Shown here one piece after another: positions 17,491 through 26,255 of a DNA stretch of 64,000 nucleotides. The position numbers and the translations under genes were made by a program. Each line of letters begins with the position of its first letter. Position 1 is the stretch's first letter. The notes beneath the pieces were generated by a model, which ran no database searches, was not told the DNA's origin, and saw nothing but the letters and a program-made list of their open reading frames with translations. The DNA lies in NCBI RefSeq assembly GCF_019456655.1, contig NZ_CP080332.1, positions 3,844,001-3,908,000 of the forward strand, given 5' to 3'. The stretch comes from Mycolicibacterium diernhoferi. GTDB lineage: Bacteria > Actinomycetota > Actinomycetes > Mycobacteriales > Mycobacteriaceae.

Positions 17491-18852
17491 ATGACGACCT
17501 CGAGCGGACGCACCGCCGCGATCATCGGCGCCGGCCAGACCGGCGTGACCGCGGCACTGGGATTGTTGGACAACGGGTTCGACGTCACCGTCTACAGCGA
17601 CCGGGACCAGGACGCGTTGCGTGACGCCGTCCCGGCCACCGGCACGGCGTTGATCTTCGGCGAAGCTCAGCGTGCCGAGGAAAGCCTGGGGCTCAACACC
17701 TATCTGGCCACCGCACCGCTGTCCACCGGGCAGAGTGTGCGCGTCGTCGACGACGGCGCCGAGGCGATCGCCTTCGACGCCTGGTTCGACGGCGCCCGCG
17801 GCATCGCGGTCGACACCCGGCTCAAAGCCGATGACCGGCTGACCCTGTTCCGCCGGCGCGGTGGACATTTCGTGGTGGAAACGGTCGACCCGGTGCGCCT
17901 CGACGCCATCGCCGCGAAGGCGGATCTGACGCTGGTCGCCACCGGCCGCGGCGGCCTGTCCGCGCTGTTCCCTGTCGATCCGGCCCGCACGGTGTACGAC
18001 AAGCCGCAGCGCAGCCTGCTGGCCTTCTCGGTGACCGGACTGGGGCACGGGCCCGACGTGTTCGCCCACCGCAGCACGGCGGGCGGGCAGCACGAGGCAT
18101 ACTCCGCGGTCAGCGGTCAGGGTGAGACGTTCTGGGGTCCGTACCTGCACAAGGACGCCGGCCCGAGTTGGGCGTTCCTGGGATGGGCATTGCCCGGCAG
18201 TGACTGGGAGCGCCGGTTCGCCGGCGTCACCGACGCCGCGTCGGCGCTGCAGGTGACCACCGGGTTGCACCGTGACTACATCGACTGGGATCTCCCGGAG
18301 GTCAACCAGTTGCGGGTGATCGACGAGGATCCGCATTCCTGGCTCACCGGGGCAGTCACCCAGCTGGTCCGTCGCGGGGTCGGGCACACCGCCAATGGGC
18401 ATCCCGTTGCGGCGCTGGGCGATACCGCGATCTCGTATGACCCGATCGCCGGTCAGGGCGCACAGGGCGGGCTGGTGCAGGCGGCCGCGCTGGTCCACCG
18501 GGCCGCCGCACACGACGGCCCGTTCGACATCGCCTGGCTGACAGCGGCATTCGAGGACTTCTACGACCACCGCGGGCGGGCCGCGCAGTTGGTGACTCAA
18601 CTGTTCCTGTCCGATCCGGATTTCGCCGAGATCGGCGGCCTGTTCTTCGCCGCGGCCAGCGGTAGCCCGCGGTTCGCCGGTAAGTTGTTCGGCCTGCTCG
18701 ACGATCCGCGCCGCTTCGACTCGGTGACCTCCGAGGAGGCGGCCAAGGCACTCATCACCGAGTTCGCCGGCGAGCCCGCCGATGAGGTGCTCGCCCGGTT
18801 CGAGCCGGCGGGCGGCTTCGAGCGGTCCCGGCTGCTGTCACCCGCCGCCTAG
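17491..18852 (+). CDS. StyA-like FAD-dependent oxygenase
   Basis: 453-aa flavoprotein with N-terminal GxGxxG motif (AAIIGAGQTGVTAALGL) and an FAD-binding DG-like motif late in the chain (LGDTAISYDPIAGQGAQGG). Length and overall pattern match styrene monooxygenase large subunits (StyA), which epoxidise alkenes using FADH2 supplied by a separate reductase. No StyB-type reductase is adjacent. Its 3' end overlaps the convergent SHOCT membrane gene by 15 bp. A cytoplasmic two-component monooxygenase is the best reading; substrate unknown. Confidence 0.75.
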   Translation: MTTSSGRTAAIIGAGQTGVTAALGLLDNGFDVTVYSDRDQDALRDAVPATGTALIFGEAQRAEESLGLNTYLATAPLSTGQSVRVVDDGAEAIAFDAWFDGARGIAVDTRLKADDRLTLFRRRGGHFVVETVDPVRLDAIAAKADLTLVATGRGGLSALFPVDPARTVYDKPQRSLLAFSVTGLGHGPDVFAHRSTAGGQHEAYSAVSGQGETFWGPYLHKDAGPSWAFLGWALPGSDWERRFAGVTDAASALQVTTGLHRDYIDWDLPEVNQLRVIDEDPHSWLTGAVTQLVRRGVGHTANGHPVAALGDTAISYDPIAGQGAQGGLVQAAALVHRAAAHDGPFDIAWLTAAFEDFYDHRGRAAQLVTQLFLSDPDFAEIGGLFFAAASGSPRFAGKLFGLLDDPRRFDSVTSEEAAKALITEFAGEPADEVLARFEPAGGFERSRLLSPAA

Positions 18853-19572
18853 CAGTCGGGGTCTCTCGGTTTCGAACTCGGCCTCGGTCAGCGCGCCGCA
18901 ATCCCGCAGTGCGGTCAGGTTGTTCAGCTGCTGCAACCGGATGCCGTCCTCGGTGGGGACGTACGGCGGCTGGAAGCCCGATGGCGTGTCACCGATGTCG
19001 AAGGTCGCCGGTATGGCACCCACCGGCCGTGGCGCGGCACGCACCCGAGCTCCCCACACCAGGGCGAGCACCAGCACCAGGGCCGACGCCACGAACAGTC
19101 CGGCGCACCACCACGGTGCCGCGCCGTACGGGCTGCCGTGCCCGAAGGCCAGCCGAGGGCTTACGAAGGCGCTGACGTTTCCGTCGGCCCGGATCCGGTA
19201 GTCACCGTCCTCGGCGATCTGGGCAACCCAGACCCGAATACGGGCGTCGTTGTTGACCGTCGTTGTACCGCCGATGTTTTCGGTCACCGTCGGCTCCCGG
19301 ACCCCGGCCGGCGGGTCGATGCCCATCCGCAGATCGGGTACCGGCAGGCTGCCGTTGCCGCTGCCGATGATCTGGGTGTGGAAGCTGATGTCGACCTCCC
19401 CGGCAGGCAGGTGCAGCGTCGCGGTGCCGGGGACGGGCACCTCGCCGTACGCGTTGTACCGGTCGAGGACGAAGGCGTTGAGGAACAACGAGGCGATGAA
19501 CCCGATCCCGGCCACCACCATGGCCAGCACGGCAAAGACGGTCAGGACGCGTGACGCCGCCGCTCGGCTCAT
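18838..19572 (-). CDS. Membrane protein with C-terminal SHOCT domain
   Basis: 244-aa protein: N-terminal transmembrane helix (about residues 9-35, VLTVFAVLAMVVAGIGFIAS), an extracytoplasmic beta-rich domain, a second transmembrane helix (about 155-173, LFVASALVLVLALVWG) and a cytoplasmic tail ending in a SHOCT-type motif (LTALRDCGALTEAEFETE). Common mycobacterial architecture with no proven function. Convergent with the StyA-like gene, overlapping it by 15 bp, and divergent from the amidase. Confidence 0.75.
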   Translation of the reverse strand: MSRAAASRVLTVFAVLAMVVAGIGFIASLFLNAFVLDRYNAYGEVPVPGTATLHLPAGEVDISFHTQIIGSGNGSLPVPDLRMGIDPPAGVREPTVTENIGGTTTVNNDARIRVWVAQIAEDGDYRIRADGNVSAFVSPRLAFGHGSPYGAAPWWCAGLFVASALVLVLALVWGARVRAAPRPVGAIPATFDIGDTPSGFQPPYVPTEDGIRLQQLNNLTALRDCGALTEAEFETERPRLLGGG

Positions 19573-19634
19573 GGATGGCAGTCTGGCATGAGCGTGTCCC
19601 GCACGCCGAGATTCACCCGGGCTACGGTCGAGGC

Positions 19635-21110
19635 GTGCATTTCGACGAGTACCGCAGTTATGACGCGACCGGACTGGCCCGCCTGGTGGCCGACAAGGGG
19701 GTCACCCCGGCCGAGTTGCTGGACGTGGCGCGCACCCGGGCGGCCGCCGTCAATCCCCGCATCAACGCCATCGTGCGCGATGTCCCCGCCCCGCCCGCCG
19801 ATCCGGTAGACGGGCCGTTCACCGGCGTGCCGTTCCTGATCAAGGATCTCGCCCAGGATTACGCCGGGCTGCCGACCTCGGCCGGATCCAGGGCGCTGGC
19901 CTCGATTCCCGCCGCAGCGCACGCGACCATCGTGGCCCGCTGGATCGACGCCGGGCTGGTCATCTTCGGCAAGACCAACACCCCGGAGTTCGGCGCCAAG
20001 GGCATCACCGAGCCCACCTTGTGGGGTCCGGCGCGCAACCCGTGGGATCTGAGTCGCACACCCGGCGGTTCCTCGGGCGGGTCGGCGGCCGCGGTCGCCG
20101 CGGGCATCGTGCCCTGCGCCGGCGCCAATGACGGTGGCGGGTCCATCCGCATCCCGGCGGCCTGCTGCGGGCTGGTCGGGTTGAAGCCCAGTCGGGGGCT
20201 GACCCCGATGGGTCCGATGACGGCGGAGTCGCTGCACGGTTCGGCGGTCCAGGGTGTGGTGTCCCGCAGCGTGCGCGACACCGCGGCGATGCTCGACGTC
20301 ATCAGCGGCGGCGAACCGTGGGGGCCGTACGTGCCCGGGTTGCCCGACGCCTCGTTCGCCTCGGCGGTCGGGGCGGAGCCGGGCACCCTGCGCATCGGGG
20401 TGCGGGTGCCCACCGCGATCACCCCGTCCCCGCACCGCGAGGCGTACGCCGCGGTCGCGGCGACCGTGCAGACCCTGACCGACCTCGGCCACCACGTCGA
20501 GGAACTGCCCGAGGCGCCGTTCGACGACGCCGCGCTGGCCCGGGAGTTCCTGCTGTCCTGGTTCGTCTACACCGCGTGGGAACTTGCCGAGGCCAAACGG
20601 GTCTCGGGTGCCGGCGACGAGGCGTTCGAGCGCGACACGCTGATCTTGGCCGCGCTCGGCCGGGCCACCAGCAGTGTCGACTACCTCGACGCCGTGCAGC
20701 GCCGCCACGAGCACACCTGCCGGTTGACCACCTACTTCGAATCCTACGATCTGCTGCTCACCCCGACGCTGGCCACGCCGCCGCCGAAGATCGGCGCCTT
20801 CGATCTGCCGGCCGTCCTGGAACGCGCCTCGGATCTGCTGATCAAGACCCGCACCGCGCACCTGCTGCGGTTCACCAAGATCGTCGACGACACCGTCGAG
20901 CAGAATCTCGGCTGGGTGCCCTACACGCAGCTGGCCAATATCACCGGCCGTCCGGCGATCTCGCTGCCGCTGCACTGGACCGCGGACGGCCTGCCGCTCG
21001 GCGTCCAGTTCGTCGCGCCGTTGAACGGCGAATCGCTGCTGATCCGGCTGGCAGCCCAGCTCGAGGAGGCCATGCCATGGGCGGACCGGCTGGCGCCGGT
21101 GGGCGGCTGA
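19635..21110 (+). CDS. Amidase signature family enzyme
   Basis: 491-aa amidase. The Ser-cisSer-Lys triad is visible: Lys70 (GVPFLIKDLAQDYAG), the serines at 146-147 (TPGGSSGGSAAAVAAG) and nucleophile Ser170 (NDGGGSIRIPA). Hydrolyses amides to carboxylates and ammonia. GTG 19635 is selected since the family domain starts at once after it; the upstream in-frame extension to 19551 overlaps the promoter region of the divergent SHOCT gene. It is followed 56 bp later by the SABATH-like methyltransferase; the pair could act on the same carboxylic acid (amide to acid to methyl ester), which is inference. Confidence 0.88.
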   Translation: MHFDEYRSYDATGLARLVADKGVTPAELLDVARTRAAAVNPRINAIVRDVPAPPADPVDGPFTGVPFLIKDLAQDYAGLPTSAGSRALASIPAAAHATIVARWIDAGLVIFGKTNTPEFGAKGITEPTLWGPARNPWDLSRTPGGSSGGSAAAVAAGIVPCAGANDGGGSIRIPAACCGLVGLKPSRGLTPMGPMTAESLHGSAVQGVVSRSVRDTAAMLDVISGGEPWGPYVPGLPDASFASAVGAEPGTLRIGVRVPTAITPSPHREAYAAVAATVQTLTDLGHHVEELPEAPFDDAALAREFLLSWFVYTAWELAEAKRVSGAGDEAFERDTLILAALGRATSSVDYLDAVQRRHEHTCRLTTYFESYDLLLTPTLATPPPKIGAFDLPAVLERASDLLIKTRTAHLLRFTKIVDDTVEQNLGWVPYTQLANITGRPAISLPLHWTADGLPLGVQFVAPLNGESLLIRLAAQLEEAMPWADRLAPVGG

Positions 21111-21166
21111 CCGGTCGTCACCGGCGCATCTCCCCTGCCCGCCCGGGTGTTGTTATCGTCGGAAAC

Positions 21167-22273
21167 ATGCCCGAGTCAAGCGTGGTGGTGCGCCCGGTGC
21201 CGGTGGGCAGCGGCGACTACAGCGCGAGTTCGCGGCTGCAGGCCGCCGGGCTGAAGAAGGCCATCGCACTGTTCGAGGAGGCCGCCGCGGCGGTGCCGAT
21301 CCCGAAGGCGCCGCTGCCCATCCTGGTCGCCGATTACGGCGCCGCCAACGGGCACAACTCCCTGCTGCCGGTCAACGCCGCGATCAAGATTCTGCGTCAA
21401 CGCTCCCGCCCCGAGCACGCGATCGCGGTGACCTACACCGATGTGCCGGAGAACGACTTCAGCGCGCTGTTCCGGACCCTGCGGGAGGACCCGGACAGCT
21501 ACCTGGACCACGACCCCTGCACGTACTTCTCGGCGGTGGGCCGGTCCTACTACAGCCAGATCCTGCCGTCCAACACCGTCACCCTGGGCTGGTCGTCCTG
21601 GTCGGTGTTGTGGCTGAGCACGACCCCGGCCCCGGTCACCGATCACATCCTCGCCGCGTTCAGCGCCGATGAGTCGGCCCGGTCCGCATACGAGCGCGCC
21701 GCCGCCCGTGACTGGCACGAGTTCGTGGCCTATCGGGGCCGCGAACTGTGCCCCGGGGGACGGGCGGTGGTGATGACGATGGCGATCGCCGAGGACGGCG
21801 AATTCGGCTACCGGCAGTTGTTCGCCGCGCTGATGACCGAACTGGGTGAGCTGGTCTCGCGGGGAGTCATCACCGATGACGAGATGCGCGGCATGAACAT
21901 CCCGATCGTCGGCCGCCGCGCCGCTGACTTCCACACCCCGTTCGCCCCGTCCGGGCGCCTCGAGCAGCTCACCATCGAGCACCTGGAGGTGTTCGACGCC
22001 GAGGACAGGTTCTGGCGGAAGTACCAGAAGGACCGGGACGCAGAGACTTTCGGCGCACAGTGGGCGGCCTTCCTGCGAGCGGCGGTGTTCCAGACGCTGG
22101 CCGGCGCCGTCGGCGCTGATACCGAGGGCAGTGCCGAGACCGCGGCCCGCCGCGCCGTGTTCTGCGACGCACTGGAATCCGGGGTCGCGGCGCGGATGGC
22201 GGCCGCACCGCAGGAGACCCAGATCCCGATGGCCCAGATCGTGCTGCACAAGAAGCCGCGACCGGCGCGCTAG
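21167..22273 (+). CDS. SABATH-type SAM-dependent carboxyl methyltransferase
   Basis: 368-aa protein resembling the plant salicylate/benzoate/theobromine (SABATH, Methyltransf_7) family: N-terminal YSASSRLQAAGLKK, SAM-binding VADYGAANGHNSLLPV, the FSAVGRSYYSQILPSNTVTL segment and the SSWSVLWLS motif that in plants lines the carboxylate-binding pocket. Such enzymes methylate carboxyl groups of small acids. ATG 21167 begins the domain; the very long upstream frame is the amidase read out of frame. Its last 4 bp overlap the convergent ThDP gene. Confidence 0.78.
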   Translation: MPESSVVVRPVPVGSGDYSASSRLQAAGLKKAIALFEEAAAAVPIPKAPLPILVADYGAANGHNSLLPVNAAIKILRQRSRPEHAIAVTYTDVPENDFSALFRTLREDPDSYLDHDPCTYFSAVGRSYYSQILPSNTVTLGWSSWSVLWLSTTPAPVTDHILAAFSADESARSAYERAAARDWHEFVAYRGRELCPGGRAVVMTMAIAEDGEFGYRQLFAALMTELGELVSRGVITDDEMRGMNIPIVGRRAADFHTPFAPSGRLEQLTIEHLEVFDAEDRFWRKYQKDRDAETFGAQWAAFLRAAVFQTLAGAVGADTEGSAETAARRAVFCDALESGVAARMAAAPQETQIPMAQIVLHKKPRPAR

Positions 22274-23808
22274 CCCCAGGGGGCGACGGCGGCGTCGATC
22301 AGGTGCGGGCCGGGTTCGGCCACGGCCGCGGCGAACTGCTCGGCCAACTCCTCGGCGGTCGCCGCTCGGGTTGCCGGTACACCGAAACCCGCTGCGATGG
22401 AGGCGAAGTCGATGTCCGGGCGACTCAGATCCAGCAGTGAACGGGCACGCTCACCAGCTGTTGCACCGACTCGGCCCAGCTCCATCTGCAGGATCGCGTA
22501 GGCGTGGTTGTTCAGGATGACGACGGTGATGTCGAGTTGCTCGCGAGCCATCGTCCACAGCGCCGAAATCGTATACAGCGCGCTGCCGTCGGCCTGTAGG
22601 GCGACGACCGGACGGTCCGGTGCCGCGATCGCGGCGCCGACGGCCACCGGCAGGCCCTGCCCGATGGCTCCGCCGGTCAGGGTCAGCACGTCATGCGGCG
22701 GTGACGCGGCCGTCGCCGCGGGAATCAGCACCCCGCTGGTGTTCGCCTCATCGGAGATGATCGCGTTCTCCGGTAACAGCGCACCGATGACCTCGGCCCA
22801 GTTCGCCACGGTGAGTGGGCCTTCCGGCAGGTCCCGCGGTGCCGCATCCGGCGCCGGGGCGGCCGGCGCGCCCAGGTGTTCGGCGAGCGGCGCGAGGTCC
22901 GCGGGGTCCAGGGTGTGCACCTGCGCGCCGGTGGGTACCAGCCCGCTGGCCCGGCCCGGGTAGGCGAAGAACGCCACCGGGGCACGGGTGCCGACCAGGA
23001 TGATCTGGGTGGCCCCGGCCAGTTGCTGCTCGGCCTGTTCGGCGAGATAGGCGAGCCGTTCGATGGCCGGAATGCCGCGGCCCCGTGCGAGTCTGGCCGG
23101 GAAGGTCTCCACCAGGGCCCGGGCCCCGGTGGCCGCCGCGACCCGCGCGGCCGCGGTCAGTCCCGCGGCGGTGGTGGCGGCGCCGCCCAAAAGCAGCACC
23201 GTGTGCTCGCCGTAGTCACCCAGCAGTTCGGCGGCCGCCGGTGCGCCGATGCCGCCCGCACCGGTCTCCGGCGGGGCGTCCACGACCGGTGATCCGTCGC
23301 TGTCGGCCGGCCCCCACGAGTAGTCGGCGGGCAGGATCACCGTCGCCACCCGCCCGGGCGGCCCGATCGCACCGGCGAGGGCCCCATCCACCGCGGCCGT
23401 CAATGCGGCGGGCGAATGTGGCCGGTACACAAGCCCTTCCGGCCAGGTGGCCAGCGCCTCGATGTCCGATTCCAGCGGTGCGTCGAACTCGGCGTGGTAG
23501 GTGGCATGGTCGCCGACCACGTTCACCACCGGGGTGTGCGCGCGGCGGGCGTTGTGCAGGTTCGCCAGCCCGTTCGCCAGTCCGGGCCCCAGGTGCAGCA
23601 GGGTGGCGGCGGGCCGGCCGGCGATGCGGGCGAAGCCGTCGGCAGCACCGGTGGCGACCCCCTCGAACAGGCACAGCACCGCCCGCATCCGCGGGTTGGC
23701 GTCCAGTGCGGCGACGAAATGCATCTCGGAGGTGCCGGGATTGGCGAAACACACGTCGACGTCACCGGCCAGCAGCCGCTGCAGGACGAGGTCGGCTCCG
23801 GTACCCAT
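22270..23808 (-). CDS. ThDP-dependent decarboxylase/acetolactate-synthase-like (IlvX-like)
   Basis: 512-aa thiamine-diphosphate enzyme. The catalytic glutamate is in CLFEGVATGAADGFAR; the C-terminal ThDP/Mg motif reads ADGSALYT...ILNNHAY, with Ala in place of the usual first Gly of GDG. No FAD-domain signature stands out; overall similar to mycobacterial IlvX and benzoylformate decarboxylases. Probably decarboxylates a 2-oxo acid. Starts 2 bp after the stop of the DapB-like gene, so the two form an operon. The frame extends upstream but only within that neighbour. Confidence 0.8.
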   Translation of the reverse strand: MGTGADLVLQRLLAGDVDVCFANPGTSEMHFVAALDANPRMRAVLCLFEGVATGAADGFARIAGRPAATLLHLGPGLANGLANLHNARRAHTPVVNVVGDHATYHAEFDAPLESDIEALATWPEGLVYRPHSPAALTAAVDGALAGAIGPPGRVATVILPADYSWGPADSDGSPVVDAPPETGAGGIGAPAAAELLGDYGEHTVLLLGGAATTAAGLTAAARVAAATGARALVETFPARLARGRGIPAIERLAYLAEQAEQQLAGATQIILVGTRAPVAFFAYPGRASGLVPTGAQVHTLDPADLAPLAEHLGAPAAPAPDAAPRDLPEGPLTVANWAEVIGALLPENAIISDEANTSGVLIPAATAASPPHDVLTLTGGAIGQGLPVAVGAAIAAPDRPVVALQADGSALYTISALWTMAREQLDITVVILNNHAYAILQMELGRVGATAGERARSLLDLSRPDIDFASIAAGFGVPATRAATAEELAEQFAAAVAEPGPHLIDAAVAPWG

Positions 23809-23810
23809 CG

Positions 23811-24884
23811 TCACCGGATGGTGCCGGCGCCGGGGATCAGCGGCAGGTCCAGGGCGGTCACCCACCCCGGCGGCAGATCGTTGACCGCGGGCACCGCGTT
23901 CAACGCCCGCAACCCGGTGGCCAGACAACCCGCGGCGGCCGCGTCGCGCCCGGAGCCGTCGGTGAACCGGAACGCGGTCTCCTGCGAGATGCTGGGCGTG
24001 CCTTCGATGTCGACCCGGTACACGTCGTTGTCGTTGCCGGTCGGCCAGTCCGGCGCGGCGTCCGCACCGATGCGGTTGACGTGCTCGAGCTGGATGCGGG
24101 TCTGCCCGCCCCACCGTCCGTTGACGGTGAACCGCACCGCGGCGACGTTACCCGCGGCGATGACGCCCTTGGCGGACTTCCGGTCGGTCGGGGTCACCCA
24201 CTTCTCCCAGCTGGTGGTGATCTCGTCGAGGGTGATGCCTGCCGCGTGCGCGATCATCGGAACCGTTGCGCCCCAAGCCATGATGAGGATCTCCGGGCTT
24301 TCCAGCAGCGGCCGGTACCCGGGTGGCCGGCCGATGCCCATCTCGAACTCGTAGTCTCCGGTGTAGTTGGTGTAATCGAGCAGCTCGGAGGCCCGCACCG
24401 TCTTGACCTCCGAGCACAGTCCCATCAACGTCAGCGGGAACAGGTCGTTGGCGAATCCGGGGTCGATCCCGGTGGTGAAGCAGGACGCTCCCCCGGCCTC
24501 GCACGCCTCGGTGACCGGCTGGATCCAGTTCGGCGGGTTGAGGTGCATCGCCGGCCAGACCCACGGGGTCATCGCCGTCGAGCAGACGTCGATGCCGGCC
24601 CGCAGGAACCGGGTGATGACGTCGATATTGGCGTCGGCGTGGGCGGCCGTCGGCCCGTAGTGCACCACCGCATCGGGTTTCAGCGCGATCAGCGCGTCGA
24701 CGTCGTCGGTGGCCGCCAGCCCGAGTGCCGTGCCCAGCCCGCAGATCTCGCCGACGTCGCGGCCCGCCTTGGCGGGGTTGCTGACCCCCACCCCGACGAG
24801 ATCGAAGAGCGGGTGTTCGACGATCTCGGCGATCACCATTTTCCCGACGAATCCGGTACCCCAGACCACCACGCGCTTGGTCAT
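23811..24884 (-). CDS. Dihydrodipicolinate reductase-like / amine dehydrogenase-like NAD(P) enzyme
   Basis: 357-aa protein with an N-terminal Rossmann motif VVVWGTGFVGKMVIAEI and the overall pattern of the mycobacterial DapB-like (2,4-diaminopentanoate-dehydrogenase-like) family. Not the lysine-pathway DapB, which is shorter (about 245 aa). ATG 24884 (MTKRVVVWG) is preceded by GAAAGG; a GTG two codons upstream is possible. Forms an operon with the ThDP enzyme. A second family member lies at 45029-46108. Substrate unknown; oxidative deamination or aldehyde/ketone reduction is plausible. Confidence 0.75.
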   Translation of the reverse strand: MTKRVVVWGTGFVGKMVIAEIVEHPLFDLVGVGVSNPAKAGRDVGEICGLGTALGLAATDDVDALIALKPDAVVHYGPTAAHADANIDVITRFLRAGIDVCSTAMTPWVWPAMHLNPPNWIQPVTEACEAGGASCFTTGIDPGFANDLFPLTLMGLCSEVKTVRASELLDYTNYTGDYEFEMGIGRPPGYRPLLESPEILIMAWGATVPMIAHAAGITLDEITTSWEKWVTPTDRKSAKGVIAAGNVAAVRFTVNGRWGGQTRIQLEHVNRIGADAAPDWPTGNDNDVYRVDIEGTPSISQETAFRFTDGSGRDAAAAGCLATGLRALNAVPAVNDLPPGWVTALDLPLIPGAGTIR

Positions 24885-24917
24885 CGCCACCCTTTCGGTG
24901 TCAGTAGCAGCGGGCGG

Positions 24918-25451
24918 CTAGAAGCACCGGCGCAGGCCGCCGGGTTCGCAGATCAACGGGTACTCGTTGACCGGCATCGGCAGCGGCTCACGGAAGCTGA
25001 GGGTGAAAGGATGCGTGTCGATGGTCGCCGGCAGACCGCACACCTGCCCGTGCGAGATGCTGCGGGTGCCGCTCATCGTGTCGGTGTTGAACTTGACCAT
25101 CTCCAGGATGGCCTGTTCGCTGCCGTCCGGGCAGATCAACCCGTCCTTCACATTCCGCGAGAAGGCCCACTGGCCGTTGGTCAATTTCGCGTCACCGCCG
25201 ACGACCCAGGAGGCGGGGGTGCCAGCCACGTGCAGGGTGCAGGCAACCGGGTCGCGGATCTCGGCGCGCAGGTCGCCCACCACCGGCACGCACACCGGGT
25301 AGATCGTCCAGGTCCCGACGGACGGCCCGCCCTCCTGGTGGTAGTCGTAGACCCCCTCCAGGACCTGCTGTTGCGCCTGCGCCGGGCCGGCGAAGCCGAC
25401 CATGGCGGCGACGAGCAGGACCGCACTGAACAAGCCGCGAAAGATGTTCAC
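24918..25451 (-). CDS. Secreted protein of unknown function
   Basis: 177-aa exported protein. From GTG 25451 it has a classic signal peptide (NIFRGLFSAVLLVAAMVGFA, cleavage near AQA-QQQV). The mature part has five to six cysteines and a beta-rich pattern with conserved-looking W and G residues; it ends ICEPGGLRRCF. No catalytic motif recognised. Position next to an SDR on the other strand is probably coincidental. Similar small secreted proteins of unknown function are frequent in mycobacteria. Confidence 0.7.
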   Translation of the reverse strand: MNIFRGLFSAVLLVAAMVGFAGPAQAQQQVLEGVYDYHQEGGPSVGTWTIYPVCVPVVGDLRAEIRDPVACTLHVAGTPASWVVGGDAKLTNGQWAFSRNVKDGLICPDGSEQAILEMVKFNTDTMSGTRSISHGQVCGLPATIDTHPFTLSFREPLPMPVNEYPLICEPGGLRRCF

Positions 25452-25514
25452 CCCCGCAGTATCGCAGGACCCTTCTGGCACGTCCGCACTTTGCCCCGTG
25501 AGAGAGTCGCCGTC

Positions 25515-26255
25515 ATGACCTCATTGGACGGAAAAGTGGCGTTGGTGACCGGTGTCTCGGCCGGGCTGGGCGCCGCGACGGCGAAGTTGTTCGCCGAGCG
25601 CGGCGCGACGGTGTACGGCGTGGCCCGGGACGCCGACCGGATGGCCGAGGTGTTCGCCGACGTGCCGGGCGGCCGGTTCGGGTCCTACGACATCAGCACC
25701 GCCGATGCCTGCGAGCAGGCCGTGGCGGACTGCGTGGCGACCTTCGGCCGGATCGACGTGCTGGCCAATGTGGCCGGGTTCCATCAGATGCGGCGGACCG
25801 CGTCGGTCACCGATGCGGACTGGGATTTCGATCTGGCGGTGAACCTGAACGGCCCGTTCTACCTGTGCCGGGCCGCGTTGCCGCACCTGCTGGCCGCCGG
25901 CGGCAACATCGTCAACGTCTCCTCGGTGGCCGGAGTCGAGGGTGAGGTCTACTCGGCCGGATATTGCGCCGCCAAACACGGACTGATCGGGTTGACCCGA
26001 GCGCTGGCGGTGGAATTCACCAAGGAGAAGCTCCGGGTGAACGCCGTCTGCCCCGGCGGGATGCTGACCGCGCAGGTCACCGAGTTCGCCGCTCCCGAGA
26101 ACGCCGACTGGGACCTGATCATGCGGATCGCCGCGCCGCGCGGAATGATGGACCCCGTCGATGTCGCCAAGACCATCGCCTTCCTGGCCAGTGACGACGC
26201 GGCCGCAATCCACGGCGCGGTGTACCGCGTCGACAACGGAAAGGGCGCCGACTGA
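25515..26255 (+). CDS. Short-chain dehydrogenase/reductase coupled to Cys-repeat protein
   Basis: 246-aa classical SDR: cofactor loop TGVSAGLGAATAK (about residues 12-24), NVAG motif (LANVAGFHQ), catalytic Ser in VSSVAG and Tyr-x3-Lys in YCAAKHG. NAD(P)-dependent alcohol/ketone oxidoreductase; substrate unknown. Its TGA stop overlaps the ATG of the next gene (TGATGA), so the downstream Cys-repeat protein is translationally coupled to it. Long frames on this strand upstream of 25515 are antisense to the ThDP and DapB-like genes and are not real. Confidence 0.85.
   Translation: MTSLDGKVALVTGVSAGLGAATAKLFAERGATVYGVARDADRMAEVFADVPGGRFGSYDISTADACEQAVADCVATFGRIDVLANVAGFHQMRRTASVTDADWDFDLAVNLNGPFYLCRAALPHLLAAGGNIVNVSSVAGVEGEVYSAGYCAAKHGLIGLTRALAVEFTKEKLRVNAVCPGGMLTAQVTEFAAPENADWDLIMRIAAPRGMMDPVDVAKTIAFLASDDAAAIHGAVYRVDNGKGAD

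Noticed and set aside
23085..25514. Long plus-strand extension upstream of the SDR at 25515
   Set aside because: Antisense to the ThDP enzyme, the DapB-like gene and the secreted protein; only the last 246 codons form a protein family.
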